Source: Fimbriimonas ginsengisoli Gsoil 348 (GTDB taxonomy: Bacteria > Armatimonadota > Fimbriimonadia > Fimbriimonadales > Fimbriimonadaceae). Taken from it: a stretch of DNA of 64,000 nucleotides. Under the pieces are notes generated by a model that saw nothing but the letters and a program-made list of their open reading frames with translations, did not search any database and was not told the origin of the DNA. This document shows, one piece after another, positions 1-8,539 of the stretch (the first letter of the stretch is position 1; every line of letters starts with the position of its first letter). The stretch spans positions 620,001 to 684,000 of the forward strand of contig NZ_CP007139.1 of assembly GCF_000724625.1 (NCBI RefSeq), in the 5' to 3' direction. A program made the translations under genes and the position numbers.

Positions 1-606
1 TAAGCGGGGCAACTCGTCGATCGGATGAGTTTCGACCGGTTCGTCTCCCTTGACATGACGTCGCACGGCCACCACGTTTAGGTTGAAGGGAGCGAGCAAT
101 TGCACAAGGCGGCGAGCGATGGCTCCGAAGCTGAGGATGAGGACGGTTTGGCCATCCAGGAGCCGGGTTTGGGATCGCAACCGTTCGTAATCCCACGATT
201 TCGGTCCGAGCTGGTCGGACAAGGAGGCAGGCAACTGGCGGGCGAGGGCGAGCATGAAGGCCAAGAGATGCTGCGCGCAAGGCTCGTCGAAAACGGACGA
301 GCTGTTGGTCATCGTCGCGCCGCGCCCGGTGAGGGCACTTCGAAATTCCGGCGAATCGTACCGGGTGTAGCCAGCGCTGGTGAGGTGGACCCAGCGCAAG
401 GTCGACAACTCCATCGCCTGCCGAGGATCGGGTTGTCCAAAGGCAATCTCAGCTTCCTTCAAGAGCTCGCTCGCTCCGCCAGCCCCGAGGTTGCCGGTCT
501 GCTCCCCCTCGATCAGGAGCCGGTGCTTGGCGGTTCCCTCTTTAAGTTCAGCCATCGCCGGTTCGGAGAGGTCGGCGTTGCACCAGATCGTTAGCTTTTC
601 GGACAT
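1..606 (-). CDS. D-2-hydroxyacid dehydrogenase family protein, C-terminus cut by window edge
   Basis: The 202 visible codons run from the ATG at 606 to the window edge with no stop, so the C-terminal part, including the catalytic Arg-Glu-His half, lies outside. Residues 1-100 look like the substrate-binding lobe and residues 150 onward begin the Rossmann fold (GQTVLILSFGAIARRL). In the family this NAD-binding loop is normally GxGxxG; here it reads S159-F-G-A-I-A164, so the first and third glycines are replaced. Known members reduce 2-keto acids to D-2-hydroxy acids with NAD(P)H. It is divergent from the SDR gene at 678 with a 71-bp gap. The substrate cannot be told. Confidence 0.85.
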   Translation of the reverse strand, partial: MSEKLTIWCNADLSEPAMAELKEGTAKHRLLIEGEQTGNLGAGGASELLKEAEIAFGQPDPRQAMELSTLRWVHLTSAGYTRYDSPEFRSALTGRGATMTNSSSVFDEPCAQHLLAFMLALARQLPASLSDQLGPKSWDYERLRSQTRLLDGQTVLILSFGAIARRLVQLLAPFNLNVVAVRRHVKGDEPVETHPIDELPRL

Positions 607-677
607 GGATCGAAGATTACATCGGCGGCGGCGACGATGCTGGGTTCAAGGCAAACCGGTCGGCTAAACTCGGGCCC

Positions 678-1436
678 ATGAACAGACTCCTGGAAGGGAA
701 AGTGGCCATCGTTACCGGCGGCGCACGCGGGATCGGGGCGGACATTTGCCGAGCTCTCTCTCGGAACGGCTGCTCGGTAGTGGTGAACTACGCCCACGCG
801 GCTGAAAAGGCGGAAGCCGTCGCGGCGGAGGCGAGAGCGAACGGCGTAAAGGGGATCGCGATCGGCGCCGACGTTCGAAACCAGAGCGAAGTCGATTCCA
901 TGATCGAGCGGACGCTGCGTGAACTGGGACAGATCGACGGGCTGATCAACAACGCGATCAGCGGGCGGCAGCACGGCGCTTTCGCGGAGCTCGAAGATAA
1001 AGACTTCCAGGATATGTTCGACTTTGGCGCTCGTGCGGTGGTGAACACGATCCGAGCGGTGCGTCCGGCGATGAAGGAAGCGGGAAGCGGCCGGATCGTC
1101 AACATCGTTACGGAGCTTTGGGACATGGCGCCCGGCGATTGGTCCTCGTATCTGGCGGGAAAGGGGGCCATGGTCGGAATCTCGCGCGCGTTGGCCAATG
1201 AGCTCGGGCCGGAGGGGATCACGGTGAATATGGTGGCGCCGGGGTGGATGGCGACGGAGACGGTGGATACGACCTCCGAAGGGTCTCTCAATTTTGGAAA
1301 GTCGCTCCCGCTTCGTCGGCACGGTTCGGCGGAGGAGATCGGGAACGCCTGTGCCTTCTTTCTCAGCGACCTCGCCGGATACGTCACTGGCGCGTATCTT
1401 CCGGTCACGGGCGGCCGGATCACTCAGATGGGTTAA
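678..1436 (+). CDS. SDR-family NAD(P)-dependent oxidoreductase (FabG-like)
   Basis: This is a 252-residue classical short-chain dehydrogenase. The cofactor motif TGGARGIG is at residues 13-20, the structural NNA motif near 91-93, and the catalytic Y158-x3-K162 lies in SSYLAGK, followed by the PG motif (VAPGWMATE). The residue 13 before the Tyr, usually the catalytic Ser, is Thr145 (NIVTE). The stop at 1436 is 5 bases before the ATG of the Gfo/Idh/MocA gene at 1442, so the two are almost certainly one transcript. Together with that gene it suggests oxidation or epimerisation of a sugar or polyol. The exact substrate is unknown; FabG itself is unlikely because no fatty-acid genes are nearby. 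Confidence 0.93.
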   Translation: MNRLLEGKVAIVTGGARGIGADICRALSRNGCSVVVNYAHAAEKAEAVAAEARANGVKGIAIGADVRNQSEVDSMIERTLRELGQIDGLINNAISGRQHGAFAELEDKDFQDMFDFGARAVVNTIRAVRPAMKEAGSGRIVNIVTELWDMAPGDWSSYLAGKGAMVGISRALANELGPEGITVNMVAPGWMATETVDTTSEGSLNFGKSLPLRRHGSAEEIGNACAFFLSDLAGYVTGAYLPVTGGRITQMG

Positions 1437-1441
1437 CGGAC

Positions 1442-2545
1442 ATGGCAAACAAACCTCTTGGAATGGGCGTGGTTGGCGCCGGGAGCATCGGCATTCGGGC
1501 GGCTCTCCAACATTTCTCCTGTGCGGACGTTCAGGACCGCGTGACCTTGGCTGCCGTCTGCGATCCGGCTCCCGGACGAGCGGAGGCCGCCGCGGCAAAG
1601 TTTGGCGTCCCGGGGCATTTCGACAGCCTCGAAGCGCTGCTCGAGGACCCCGGTGTCGACCTGGTGACGATCTGCTCTCCGATCAGCCTCCATTACGAGC
1701 AAGGACTTATGGCGATCGCCGCCGGCAAGCACATCCACTTCAATAAGACCATCACCGTGACCGCCGACGAGGCGATCGACCTGATCGCCAAGGCCGAGCG
1801 GGCGGGGGTCAAGATCGTCGCTTCTCCGGGTCAGATGACGAGGCCCGCCCTGCGAGAAGTCCGCCGGCGAGTAAGGGAAGGCGAGTTGGGGCAACTCTCC
1901 TGGGCCGTTACCGGCGCATCCTTCGGCAGCTACCACGAGAAGGAAGGACTGCGACAAGGAACCGATGTGCTCTCGAACATCAACCCTGCCTGGTACTGGA
2001 AAAAGCCCGGCGGCGGCCCGCTTTACGACATGACGGTCTACGGCCTTCACTCTCTTACCGGCATCCTCGGCCCCGCCAAGCGGGTCACTGGCATGTCGGC
2101 AAATGTCGTGAAGGAGCGCGAGTTTCGGGGCGAAATGTATCCCTGCGACGCCGAAGACAACACCCTCATGGTGCTCGACTTCGGCTCGGGCGTCTTCGCT
2201 TTCGTGTACGGAACGTTCGCGGGCACGGTCAGCGACTGGGCAGGCCCTAGCTTCTTCGGAACGAAGGGGACGATCGTCGGTCTTAACCACAACGGGCAAC
2301 CGATCACCGCCGACGCCGGGCACCACGCCTACGGCCCCCACGTCACCGGTGTTCACGCCGACATGGAAGAGGCCCACGTCTTCGAGGACATGATGCAGCT
2401 CGTCGACTGGATCCGCGACGATAATGCGAAGCCGATCGCCACCGCGGAACATGCCGCCCACGTCGTGGAAATTATCGAAGCCGCGCTTCGGTCTTCGGAG
2501 ACCGGTGAGGCGCAGACTTTGAAGACGACCTTCCAGCAAGTGTAA
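1442..2545 (+). CDS. Gfo/Idh/MocA-family oxidoreductase
   Basis: The protein has 367 residues, the usual size for this family. The N-terminal Rossmann motif is MGVVGAGSIG (residues 8-17). Where most members have the EKP motif this one has H-F-N-K-T, keeping the catalytic-site Lys but replacing Glu and Pro. The C-terminal half (GGGPLYDMTVYGLHSL) matches the alpha/beta substrate domain typical of sugar dehydrogenases. A longer in-frame reading from 1244 overlaps the SDR gene and was rejected; the ATG at 1442 gives the canonical N-terminus and a 5-bp gap. Known relatives oxidise or reduce hexoses, inositols or glycosidic substrates with NAD(P). A GH106 rhamnosidase gene follows downstream, so sugar processing is a reasonable inference. 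Confidence 0.92.
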   Translation: MANKPLGMGVVGAGSIGIRAALQHFSCADVQDRVTLAAVCDPAPGRAEAAAAKFGVPGHFDSLEALLEDPGVDLVTICSPISLHYEQGLMAIAAGKHIHFNKTITVTADEAIDLIAKAERAGVKIVASPGQMTRPALREVRRRVREGELGQLSWAVTGASFGSYHEKEGLRQGTDVLSNINPAWYWKKPGGGPLYDMTVYGLHSLTGILGPAKRVTGMSANVVKEREFRGEMYPCDAEDNTLMVLDFGSGVFAFVYGTFAGTVSDWAGPSFFGTKGTIVGLNHNGQPITADAGHHAYGPHVTGVHADMEEAHVFEDMMQLVDWIRDDNAKPIATAEHAAHVVEIIEAALRSSETGEAQTLKTTFQQV

Positions 2546-2546
2546 G

Positions 2547-2602
2547 TCCGGAGCCCCCTCCTCGTCGATGTTTGTGCGATGGGGGGGGGGTTGGGGGTGG
2601 AG
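2547..2602 (+). repeat. CTCCGGAG/CCCTC stem-loop repeat, copy A (degenerate)
   Basis: Directly after the stop of the Gfo/Idh gene comes TCCGGAGCCCCCTCCTCG, an inner stem-loop TCG-ATGTTTGTG-CGA (2565-2579), a run of ten or more G, then TTGGGGGTGGAG. It is the shortest of three copies; the others are at 14744-14812 and 55932-55994. The nine-base loop ATGTNNGTG is common to all three while the inner stem differs and stays paired. The function is unknown; transcription termination or an RNA-stabilising hairpin are possible. Confidence 0.7.
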
Positions 2603-2612
2603 AAATCCGGAA

Positions 2613-2715
2613 GTGGCACTGGCATCTTGCCAGTGGGTCCCAAGGGCATCCTGCCCTTGTCGGACTCACATGCCCTGGAAGGGCATGATACACACGGGCT
2701 GGAAGCCCATGCCAC
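2613..2715 (+). repeat. Hairpin train 1: four stem-loops bracketed by GTGGC/GCCAC
   Basis: Four hairpins follow one another. Arms ACTGGC/GCCAGT with loop ATCTT lie at 2618-2634; CAAGGGC/GCCCTTG with loop ATCCT at 2641-2659; CATGCCC/GGGCATG with loop TGGAA at 2669-2687; and GGGC/GCCC with loop TGGAA at 2696-2708. The array starts with GTGGC and ends with GCCAC. The same grammar, with different arms, is seen inverted at 30772-30926. It lies between the Gfo/Idh and GH106 genes. No coding function; it could act as an intergenic RNA structure or be a non-autonomous repeat. Confidence 0.8.
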
Positions 2716-2757
2716 GTCGGCGACCGCCAAGGGAGTCTAGAATGGATTTACGCTTCG

Positions 2758-5700
2758 GTGCGCCTTATGCTGACCGTCATTGCCTTCCTCGCAACCCTTA
2801 CCTCGCAAGACACGCTTGCCCGCACGTTCAAGAATCCGCCCGCTTCGGCCAGGCCGCACACGTGGTGGCACTGGATGAACGGAAATGTGACCAAGGAGGG
2901 AATTACCGCCGACCTCGAGGCGATGAAGCAGGCGGGGATCGGCGGGGCTCAGATGTTCACGGTCGACCAGGGGATCCCCCACGGACCGGCCGGGTATGCC
3001 GGCCCGCTCTGGCGTGAGATGACCGCGCATGCCGTGCGGGAGGCGGGACGGCTCGGGATCGAGCTTTGCCTCCATAACTGCGCGGGCTGGTCCAGCAGCG
3101 GCGGACCCTGGATCAAGCCGGAGGACGCGATGCAGGTCATCGCTTGGTCGGAGCGCCGCACTCAGGGGCCTTCCCACTTCGATGAGCGGCTGCCGGAGGC
3201 GCATGCCCCGCAGGTCTACTCGGCGGTTCCTTACTATAAGGACATCGCCGTCTTCGCTTTCCGCACGTCGCCAGGTGCGCAGGTGCGACCCACCGATTTT
3301 CTCGCGAGGACCGGCGTCGTGCGGGGGGACAACCTTGGGCTAGACCTTTCCCGCAGCCAACCCGCAATCAGGGCGTCGGAGGTTATCAATCTCACTAACA
3401 AGCTCGGTTCGGATGGACGGCTCGACTGGAACGTCCCGGCCGGGAAGTGGACGATCCTTCGCATGGGGCATGTCCCGACGGGCAAAGACAACCACCCCGC
3501 GCCGCCGGAAGGGGACGGCCTCGAGGTGGACAAGCTGAGCCGGGAGGCACTCGACAAGCACTGGGCCGGTTTGATGGCGAAGGTGATTTCGGATGTGGGA
3601 CCGCTCGCGGGCAAGGTGCTCAACAATTCGCTGATCGACAGCTACGAGGTCGGAAGCCAAAACTGGACTCCGAAGTTTCGGGAGGAGTTCCGCAAGCGCC
3701 GGGGTTACGATCCGCTTCCCTTCCTTCCGACGATCGCCGGACAGGTGATCGACAGCAAGGAGAAGACGGAGCGGTTCCTATGGGATTTCCGGCGGACGAT
3801 TGCCGACCTGTATGCGGACAACTACTACGGCCACTTCGCCGAGCTTTGCCACCGGGCCGGGCTCAAATTCTCCACCGAGCCGTACGGAAACGGCGGGTTC
3901 GATACGATTCAGAGCGGCTCGAAGGCGGACATTCCGATGGGAGAGTTCTGGATCGGGGGCGCCGCGATGGAGACAGCGAAGCTCGCGTCTTCGATCGCCC
4001 ACGTCTACGGGCGCAAGGTGGTTGGCGCGGAGTCGTTCACCGCGGACGAATCGAGGGGTCGCTGGCTGGAGGAGCCTTACGCCATTAAGGCGCTTGGCGA
4101 TCAAGCATTCTGCGACGGCATCAATCGATATATCTTCCACCGATACGCGGCTCAGCCCTGGCTGAACCTGAAGCCTGGCATGACGATGGGGCCATGGGGG
4201 ACCCACCTCGAGCGAACCCAGACCTGGTGGACGGAGGCCGCGACCTGGCTGAAGTACGTGGCGCGGAGCCAATACCTGCTGCAATCGGGCCGGTTCGTGG
4301 CCGACGTTTGTTACTACTACGGGGAAGAGGCGCCGATCGACCTGCCGGGGCGGCGGGGTCTTCGTCCGGAACTGCCGCAGGGATACGACTACGACGGCTG
4401 CGACGCGAACGCTCTGCTCTCGATGACGGTCAAGGACGGGCGGATCGTGCTGCCGAGCGGGATGTCGTATTCCCTTCTCGTCTTGCCGAACTCGAAGTAC
4501 ATGACGCCGGCGGTGGCGAGCAAGATCCGGGAGCTTGTTGGAGCGGGGGCAACCATATACGGGCAGAAGCCAACCCAATCTCCGAGCCTGCAGAATTTCC
4601 CGGCATGCGATTCCGCGGTACGAAAGATCGCGAACGAGGTTTGGGGGCCGACGGACCATCCCCAACAAGGTTTTGGTAAGGGACACGTGGTTTGGGATCG
4701 TCCGTTGGCGGACGTGCTGAAGTCGATCAAGGTGGCGCCCGATTTCGAGTTTGCCCCCCACAATTTCACGACGAAGCTGATCGACATCCATCGCCGCATC
4801 GATAACGCGGACGTCTACTTCGTCTCCAATCAGAGCTATCGGAATACGGTCGCGCAATGCACTTTCCGAGTCAACGGGCGCGTTCCCGAGCTTTGGCATG
4901 CCGATACCGGCTTGGTGGAGGATGCGCCCGCTTACTCCGAGACCAACGGAAGGACCACGGTCTCGCTCTCATTCGATCCCGCCGAATCGGTCTTCGTAGT
5001 CTTCCGGAAGTCGGTGCCAAAGCTACACCTGACCGCGTTCGGACCGGCAGTCGGTCAGCCGAGCGGACCTCGGATGCCTTCCATCGTCGTCGACCGCGCT
5101 CGCTACGAGTCGGCGGACGGCCGCGGCGCCGATGTCACGGCTCAGGTACGACAGTTGGTTCGAGAGGGACAGTTTGAGATTCCGGCCAGCAACGAGCTGT
5201 TCGGCGACCCGGTGGTCAACGTGGTCAAGCGCCTCGTCATCGAGTACCGGATTGGCGGCAAACCGATGAAAGAGGTAGTCGAGGAGAACGGCCTTGCCAC
5301 CTTGGCCAAGACGCCTGGCGGGAAGGTGGAAGCGGCCGCTTACGAGCTGACGAGGGCGGGGGGCCACGCCTTCGATCTGACGGCATGGAAGCCAGGTGCG
5401 TTTGCTCTTTCCGACTCGTTCGGGCGGCGGAAGATCGTCAACGTCAACCAGCCGCCAGCTTCGCTGGATCTCAGCGGGGCATGGAATCTCTCGTTCCCGC
5501 CAAAACTTGGGGCGCCTGCCTCGGCGTCGTTTGCGAAGCTTATTTCTTGGCCTGAGCATTCGAACCCGGGGATCCGGTACTTCTCCGGAACGGCCACCTA
5601 TTCTAAGAGCTTCGCCGTTCCAGCTTCGTTCGTCGGTTCGGGTAAGTCGCTAAGGCTGGACTTGGGCGCCGTAAAGAACTTCGCGACGGTGTCGCTCAAC

Positions 5701-6033
5701 GGCCGGAAGGTGGCTACGCTCTGGAAGCCGCCGTTCGCCCTGGACGTCTCCGGTTTCGTGCGCCCGGGCATGAATCGCCTGGAGGTCAAAGTCACCAACC
5801 TGTGGCCGAACCGCCTGATCGGGGACGAGCAACTGCCCCCCGATGTGGAATGGAACGGCACCCAGCTCAAGCAGTGGCCCGAGTGGCTGGTCAAAGGGGA
5901 GCCGCGCCCGAAGACGGGCCGCATCACCTTCACGACGTGGCACTACTACAACAAGGATTCCCCTCTTCTAGAGTCCGGTCTGTTGGGCCCAGTAACGCTG
6001 AAATCGGCGAAGCGGATCCCCATAAAGCTCTAA
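2758..6033 (+). CDS. Glycoside hydrolase family 106 (alpha-L-rhamnosidase-like), secreted
   Basis: The predicted protein has 1091 residues, a typical GH106 length. The hydrophobic N-terminus (MLTVIAFLATL) looks like a signal peptide. The signature that opens the catalytic domain, PHTWWHWMNGNVTKEGI, lies near residue 37, followed by a long barrel region and C-terminal beta domains with a jelly-roll segment (LSGAWNLSF, FSGTATYSKSF). Known GH106 enzymes release terminal L-rhamnose from plant or microbial glycans. The start is either GTG 2758 or ATG 2767; neither has a clear ribosome binding site. Preceding redox genes could process the released sugar. The family is clear; substrate specificity is inferred only from the family. 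Confidence 0.88.
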   Translation: MRLMLTVIAFLATLTSQDTLARTFKNPPASARPHTWWHWMNGNVTKEGITADLEAMKQAGIGGAQMFTVDQGIPHGPAGYAGPLWREMTAHAVREAGRLGIELCLHNCAGWSSSGGPWIKPEDAMQVIAWSERRTQGPSHFDERLPEAHAPQVYSAVPYYKDIAVFAFRTSPGAQVRPTDFLARTGVVRGDNLGLDLSRSQPAIRASEVINLTNKLGSDGRLDWNVPAGKWTILRMGHVPTGKDNHPAPPEGDGLEVDKLSREALDKHWAGLMAKVISDVGPLAGKVLNNSLIDSYEVGSQNWTPKFREEFRKRRGYDPLPFLPTIAGQVIDSKEKTERFLWDFRRTIADLYADNYYGHFAELCHRAGLKFSTEPYGNGGFDTIQSGSKADIPMGEFWIGGAAMETAKLASSIAHVYGRKVVGAESFTADESRGRWLEEPYAIKALGDQAFCDGINRYIFHRYAAQPWLNLKPGMTMGPWGTHLERTQTWWTEAATWLKYVARSQYLLQSGRFVADVCYYYGEEAPIDLPGRRGLRPELPQGYDYDGCDANALLSMTVKDGRIVLPSGMSYSLLVLPNSKYMTPAVASKIRELVGAGATIYGQKPTQSPSLQNFPACDSAVRKIANEVWGPTDHPQQGFGKGHVVWDRPLADVLKSIKVAPDFEFAPHNFTTKLIDIHRRIDNADVYFVSNQSYRNTVAQCTFRVNGRVPELWHADTGLVEDAPAYSETNGRTTVSLSFDPAESVFVVFRKSVPKLHLTAFGPAVGQPSGPRMPSIVVDRARYESADGRGADVTAQVRQLVREGQFEIPASNELFGDPVVNVVKRLVIEYRIGGKPMKEVVEENGLATLAKTPGGKVEAAAYELTRAGGHAFDLTAWKPGAFALSDSFGRRKIVNVNQPPASLDLSGAWNLSFPPKLGAPASASFAKLISWPEHSNPGIRYFSGTATYSKSFAVPASFVGSGKSLRLDLGAVKNFATVSLNGRKVATLWKPPFALDVSGFVRPGMNRLEVKVTNLWPNRLIGDEQLPPDVEWNGTQLKQWPEWLVKGEPRPKTGRITFTTWHYYNKDSPLLESGLLGPVTLKSAKRIPIKL

Positions 6034-6060
6034 GCCCTCCGGTTGGGGGAGCCCGGAAGA

Positions 6061-6187
6061 GCCGGTCTGGAGACCAGCGGTCCTCCAGACCGGCATTTCG
6101 GGAACGTAACGTTTCATCTGCCAGCCTTGCGGATGCGGACGAGACGTCCGCGGACCGGGAGGCGGGCGGAACGCCCGCGCTCCAAAG
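6061..6187. repeat. Convergent-gene spacer with three stem-loops
   Basis: The spacer between two convergent genes holds GCCGGTCTGGAG/CTCCAGACCGGC (arms 6061-6072 and 6083-6094), GCGGAC-GAGAC-GTCCGC (6135-6151) and GCGGGCG-GAA-CGCCCGC (6162-6178). The 21 bases at 6061-6081 recur exactly, inverted, at 27457-27477. The 12-bp stem could terminate transcription from either side, but no T-tract follows. The other hairpins belong to the same class of short variable-arm modules seen elsewhere in the window. Confidence 0.75.
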
Positions 6188-6199
6188 CTTAAGTCAGGG

Positions 6200-6730
6200 T
6201 TAATGACCCCAAATCTTCGCCGGCTCCGGAGGGTTGTCGGACGGAGGCATCAGCTCCTTTTGCCACCATCCGACATCGTGCCACTGGCCGCACTTGAAAC
6301 CGACGTTTCGGTAGATGCCTACGAGGTGGAAGCCCATGGATTCGTGGAAGCCCACGCTCGCTTCATTAGGTAAGGCGATTCCAGCGAAGGCGTTGTAGAA
6401 GCCTTGTTCCCGGAGTTGATCGAGCAATTTGGAATAGAGTGCGCGGGCGACTCCCATGCGGCGAGCGTTGGGTGAAACGTAGACCGTAACATCGACCGAC
6501 CAGCGGTAGGCGGCGCGGTCGCGATGGCGGCTTCCGTAGGCGTAGCCGAGCAATTCCCCGTCACGGTCGGCGGCCAACCAAGGAAACCCGGAGCTCATTC
6601 GAGCGGCCATCTCTTCCATAGAAGGGGGGACCTCTTCGAACGAAACCGGCGTGTTCAACACATACGGCGAATAGATCGCGAGCATCCCGGGCGCGTCGTC
6701 CAGGGTCGCAGTGCGGATGTCGAACTCCAT
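6200..6730 (-). CDS. GNAT N-acetyltransferase, phosphinothricin-acetyltransferase-like
   Basis: The protein has 176 residues and the order of elements of the Pat/Bar group: N-terminal RTATLDDAPGMLAIYSPYV, then FPWLAADRDGELLGYAYG, and the acetyl-CoA loop VYVSPNARRMGVARALY around residues 89-105, followed by GFHESMGFHLVGIYRNVGFK. Known relatives N-acetylate phosphinothricin, methionine sulfoximine or similar small amines with acetyl-CoA in the cytoplasm. The gene converges on the GH106 gene and is followed, upstream on its strand, by hairpins at 6828-6873. The true substrate is not evident. Confidence 0.88.
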   Translation of the reverse strand: MEFDIRTATLDDAPGMLAIYSPYVLNTPVSFEEVPPSMEEMAARMSSGFPWLAADRDGELLGYAYGSRHRDRAAYRWSVDVTVYVSPNARRMGVARALYSKLLDQLREQGFYNAFAGIALPNEASVGFHESMGFHLVGIYRNVGFKCGQWHDVGWWQKELMPPSDNPPEPAKIWGH

Positions 6731-6827
6731 GACACATTTTGGCTGCTGTGCTGGCTAGAGGCGAGGTGTCACCCAACAAGTGGCATTCGATTGTTTGCTT
6801 GGCAGAAGGGTGAAAACAGTTTCGGAC

Positions 6828-6873
6828 AGGGGCGGGCCGCCCCTGGGACACACGGGCGAGCCGCCCGTGCCAC
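6828..6873. repeat. Two-hairpin repeat ending in GCCAC
   Basis: AGGGGCG-GGC-CGCCCCT (6828-6844) is followed by ACGGGCG-AGC-CGCCCGT (6852-6868) and GCCAC (6869-6873). Arms are seven bases, loops three. The right end GCCAC matches the edge of the hairpin trains at 2613 and 30772, and a GTGGC occurs upstream at 6780. It fills part of the spacer between the acetyltransferase start and the DUF1800 stop, both on the minus strand. Confidence 0.75.
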
Positions 6874-6876
6874 GTT

Positions 6877-8331
6877 TCACATCATGTGCATTTCGGGGGC
6901 GGCGACTAGGACTCGGATCGCGCGGTTGAGGGAGCCGGCCCACCAGCCGGGGTCGTTTAGGGAGCGTGGGTCGCCGACGGCTTTGGCCACTACTTTCATC
7001 GACGCCTCGGGAAGCTCGACGTCGAACAGTTCGCAGATCGCCGACGCGATCTCTTCCGAAGTTTTCGCGCCTTTACCTTTCACGAACTCCAAGGGGGTTT
7101 TCGAGCCCGCGCCCGGTCCCTTGTCATCCCAGAGAAGGAGTCCGGTGAACATGCCGCGTTCGCCCATCATGGCGGGCGTCGCCCACGCGTCCCCCCACTT
7201 CCATCCAGAAACGTCGACGGGATAGAGGAGGCTGAGCCCCATCCTCTCCATGCGGTAAGCAATATGCCCGGCGTTGTCCATCACTTTCTTTGGAATCGGT
7301 GTGTAGGGCGAGGCGGCCTGATCGCGCAGCCTCCGCAGCTCGGCGGCCGAACCCTGGGCGCGCACGATTCCGATGCAAAACTCGGCGGGACTCTTCACCA
7401 GCCCGCGGAAGCAGCGGTCCGACCAAAACTCCTCCTGCCGAACCATGGCATGCAGCGTCTTGCGGATGTCGCCTACGCTCGTCTGGAAGACGCGGGCGAT
7501 CGCGGCGACCGGCTTCGTTTCTGGATGCTGGTAGGCGAAGAACTCCCACAATCGCCGGGCGATCCGCTCGGAAGTGGCCGGCTGCTTGGCCAGCATCTCC
7601 AAGACCTGTTCTCCCTTCCAATCGCGGGACTTGCCGAGGATCTTCTTCGGTCCGTCGTCCCGCATGGCGGGCATATCGATAAAGGTGCTGAAAGGCCGCC
7701 CGTCCCGGAGGGCGTCACGCACTTTCTGCTCGGTGTTTCCCGGCATCTCATAGAAGGTGTTGAGGTAACCCCATCCGGTGAGCGACCGGGCGACCTCTTT
7801 CACGTCGGCCTCGTCGTAGTTGCCGATCCCCATCGTGAAGAGCTCCATCACCTCGCGGGCGAAGTTCTCGTTTGGCCGGCCACGTACCGCGCGTTCCATG
7901 TCGAGGTAACGCATCATCGCCGGGTTCTTGGCGATTGCGGTCAGAAGCTTCGGAAAAGGAGCCGCCGCGTGCTCGCGCAGGGTTTGCACGTAGTCGAGCA
8001 TCATCGGCCCATCCTCGACTTTGCCGTCGCTGACCGGGAAGTGGGAGTGCCAGAACAGAGTTAGCTTTTCCTTGAGAGGCGTCGGCGTGACCAGCATGTT
8101 GTAGACCCACCACGCCCGAGTCCGCCAAGAGCCGAGGTCCGGCTCTTCTTTTTCGCGCCAATAGAATTCGTACGGCGAAGGTTCCAGCGCCTCCCGGTAG
8201 TCGATCAGGGCGTCGATGGTGGCGTGGAGGCCGATCTTTTCCGCCGCGTCCAACTCCGATGGCGTCGCTCCGAACCCGAGCCGGCGATAAACATGTGCGA
8301 TCTTCTCCCGTTCCGTGCGCCTCGTTGCCAC
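6877..8331 (-). CDS. DUF1800 family protein
   Basis: This 484-residue protein carries the DUF1800 signature: an N-terminal RLGFGATP motif near residue 17, the LTLFWHSHFPVS segment near 90, and PNENFAREVMELFTMGIGNY followed by ARSLTGW in the middle. The family is large and widespread in environmental bacteria; its function is unknown, and members are frequently exported and paired with DUF1501 proteins. No signal peptide and no DUF1501 gene are visible here. The GTG at 8331 is the only possible start, since an in-frame stop lies four codons upstream. It is divergent from the ribosomal operon beginning at 8540. Confidence 0.92.
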   Translation of the reverse strand: MATRRTEREKIAHVYRRLGFGATPSELDAAEKIGLHATIDALIDYREALEPSPYEFYWREKEEPDLGSWRTRAWWVYNMLVTPTPLKEKLTLFWHSHFPVSDGKVEDGPMMLDYVQTLREHAAAPFPKLLTAIAKNPAMMRYLDMERAVRGRPNENFAREVMELFTMGIGNYDEADVKEVARSLTGWGYLNTFYEMPGNTEQKVRDALRDGRPFSTFIDMPAMRDDGPKKILGKSRDWKGEQVLEMLAKQPATSERIARRLWEFFAYQHPETKPVAAIARVFQTSVGDIRKTLHAMVRQEEFWSDRCFRGLVKSPAEFCIGIVRAQGSAAELRRLRDQAASPYTPIPKKVMDNAGHIAYRMERMGLSLLYPVDVSGWKWGDAWATPAMMGERGMFTGLLLWDDKGPGAGSKTPLEFVKGKGAKTSEEIASAICELFDVELPEASMKVVAKAVGDPRSLNDPGWWAGSLNRAIRVLVAAPEMHMM

Positions 8332-8370
8332 GAATTCATTCTAACGCCGTTTGGAATTAAGCGGAACTGG

Positions 8371-8412
8371 CGGAGCAAGCTCCGCGGATGCAAAGCGCGA
8401 AGAGCTTCGCGC
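8371..8412. repeat. Twin perfect hairpins in the DUF1800-rpsN spacer
   Basis: CGGAGC-AA-GCTCCG (8371-8384) and GCGCGAAG-AG-CTTCGCGC (8395-8412) sit in the 208-bp divergent spacer upstream of the ribosomal operon. The very short loops mean they would be cruciform-like or tight hairpins. They resemble in style the variable-arm modules at 6135-6178. Nothing else was recognised in the spacer apart from the promoter-like element at 8442. Confidence 0.65.
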
Positions 8413-8441
8413 ACTCCCAAAATAGCTCGTTTCCGCGATTC

Positions 8442-8450
8442 GGGTATCCT
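8442..8450 (+). promoter_or_regulatory. Possible -10 region upstream of rpsN
   Basis: GGGTATCCT, with TATCCT at 8445-8450, lies about 90 bases before rpsN. The identical nine bases occur in the better promoter upstream of rpmJ (15431-15439). No convincing -35 box is found 16-18 bases upstream here, so the call rests on position and on the shared element. Confidence 0.25.
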
Positions 8451-8539
8451 CTTCTGTCCGACAACCGTGCCACGGATTAGGCATGCGTTCCCGGTTGGCC
8501 CCGGGACGCGCGAACCGATCCGACAACGGCGGAGAGAAT

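Noticed and set aside
100-594. Open plus-strand frame of 164 codons at the left edge
   Set aside because: The minus strand gives a continuous 2-hydroxyacid dehydrogenase with a recognisable Rossmann fold over the same bases; the plus frame is its shadow.
1244-1441. N-terminal extension of the Gfo/Idh/MocA gene into the SDR gene
   Set aside because: The extra 66 residues have no homologous character and would overlap a well-supported gene by 193 bases.
2581-2591. Run of G as a possible assembly error or frameshift site
   Set aside because: It is in a spacer and fits the degenerate right arm of the copy A stem-loop; no gene is affected, though the exact length could be a sequencing artefact.
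6828-6873. Insertion sequence ends
   Set aside because: No transposase gene lies near any of the repeats in the window and no target-site duplications were seen; they are listed as repeats only.
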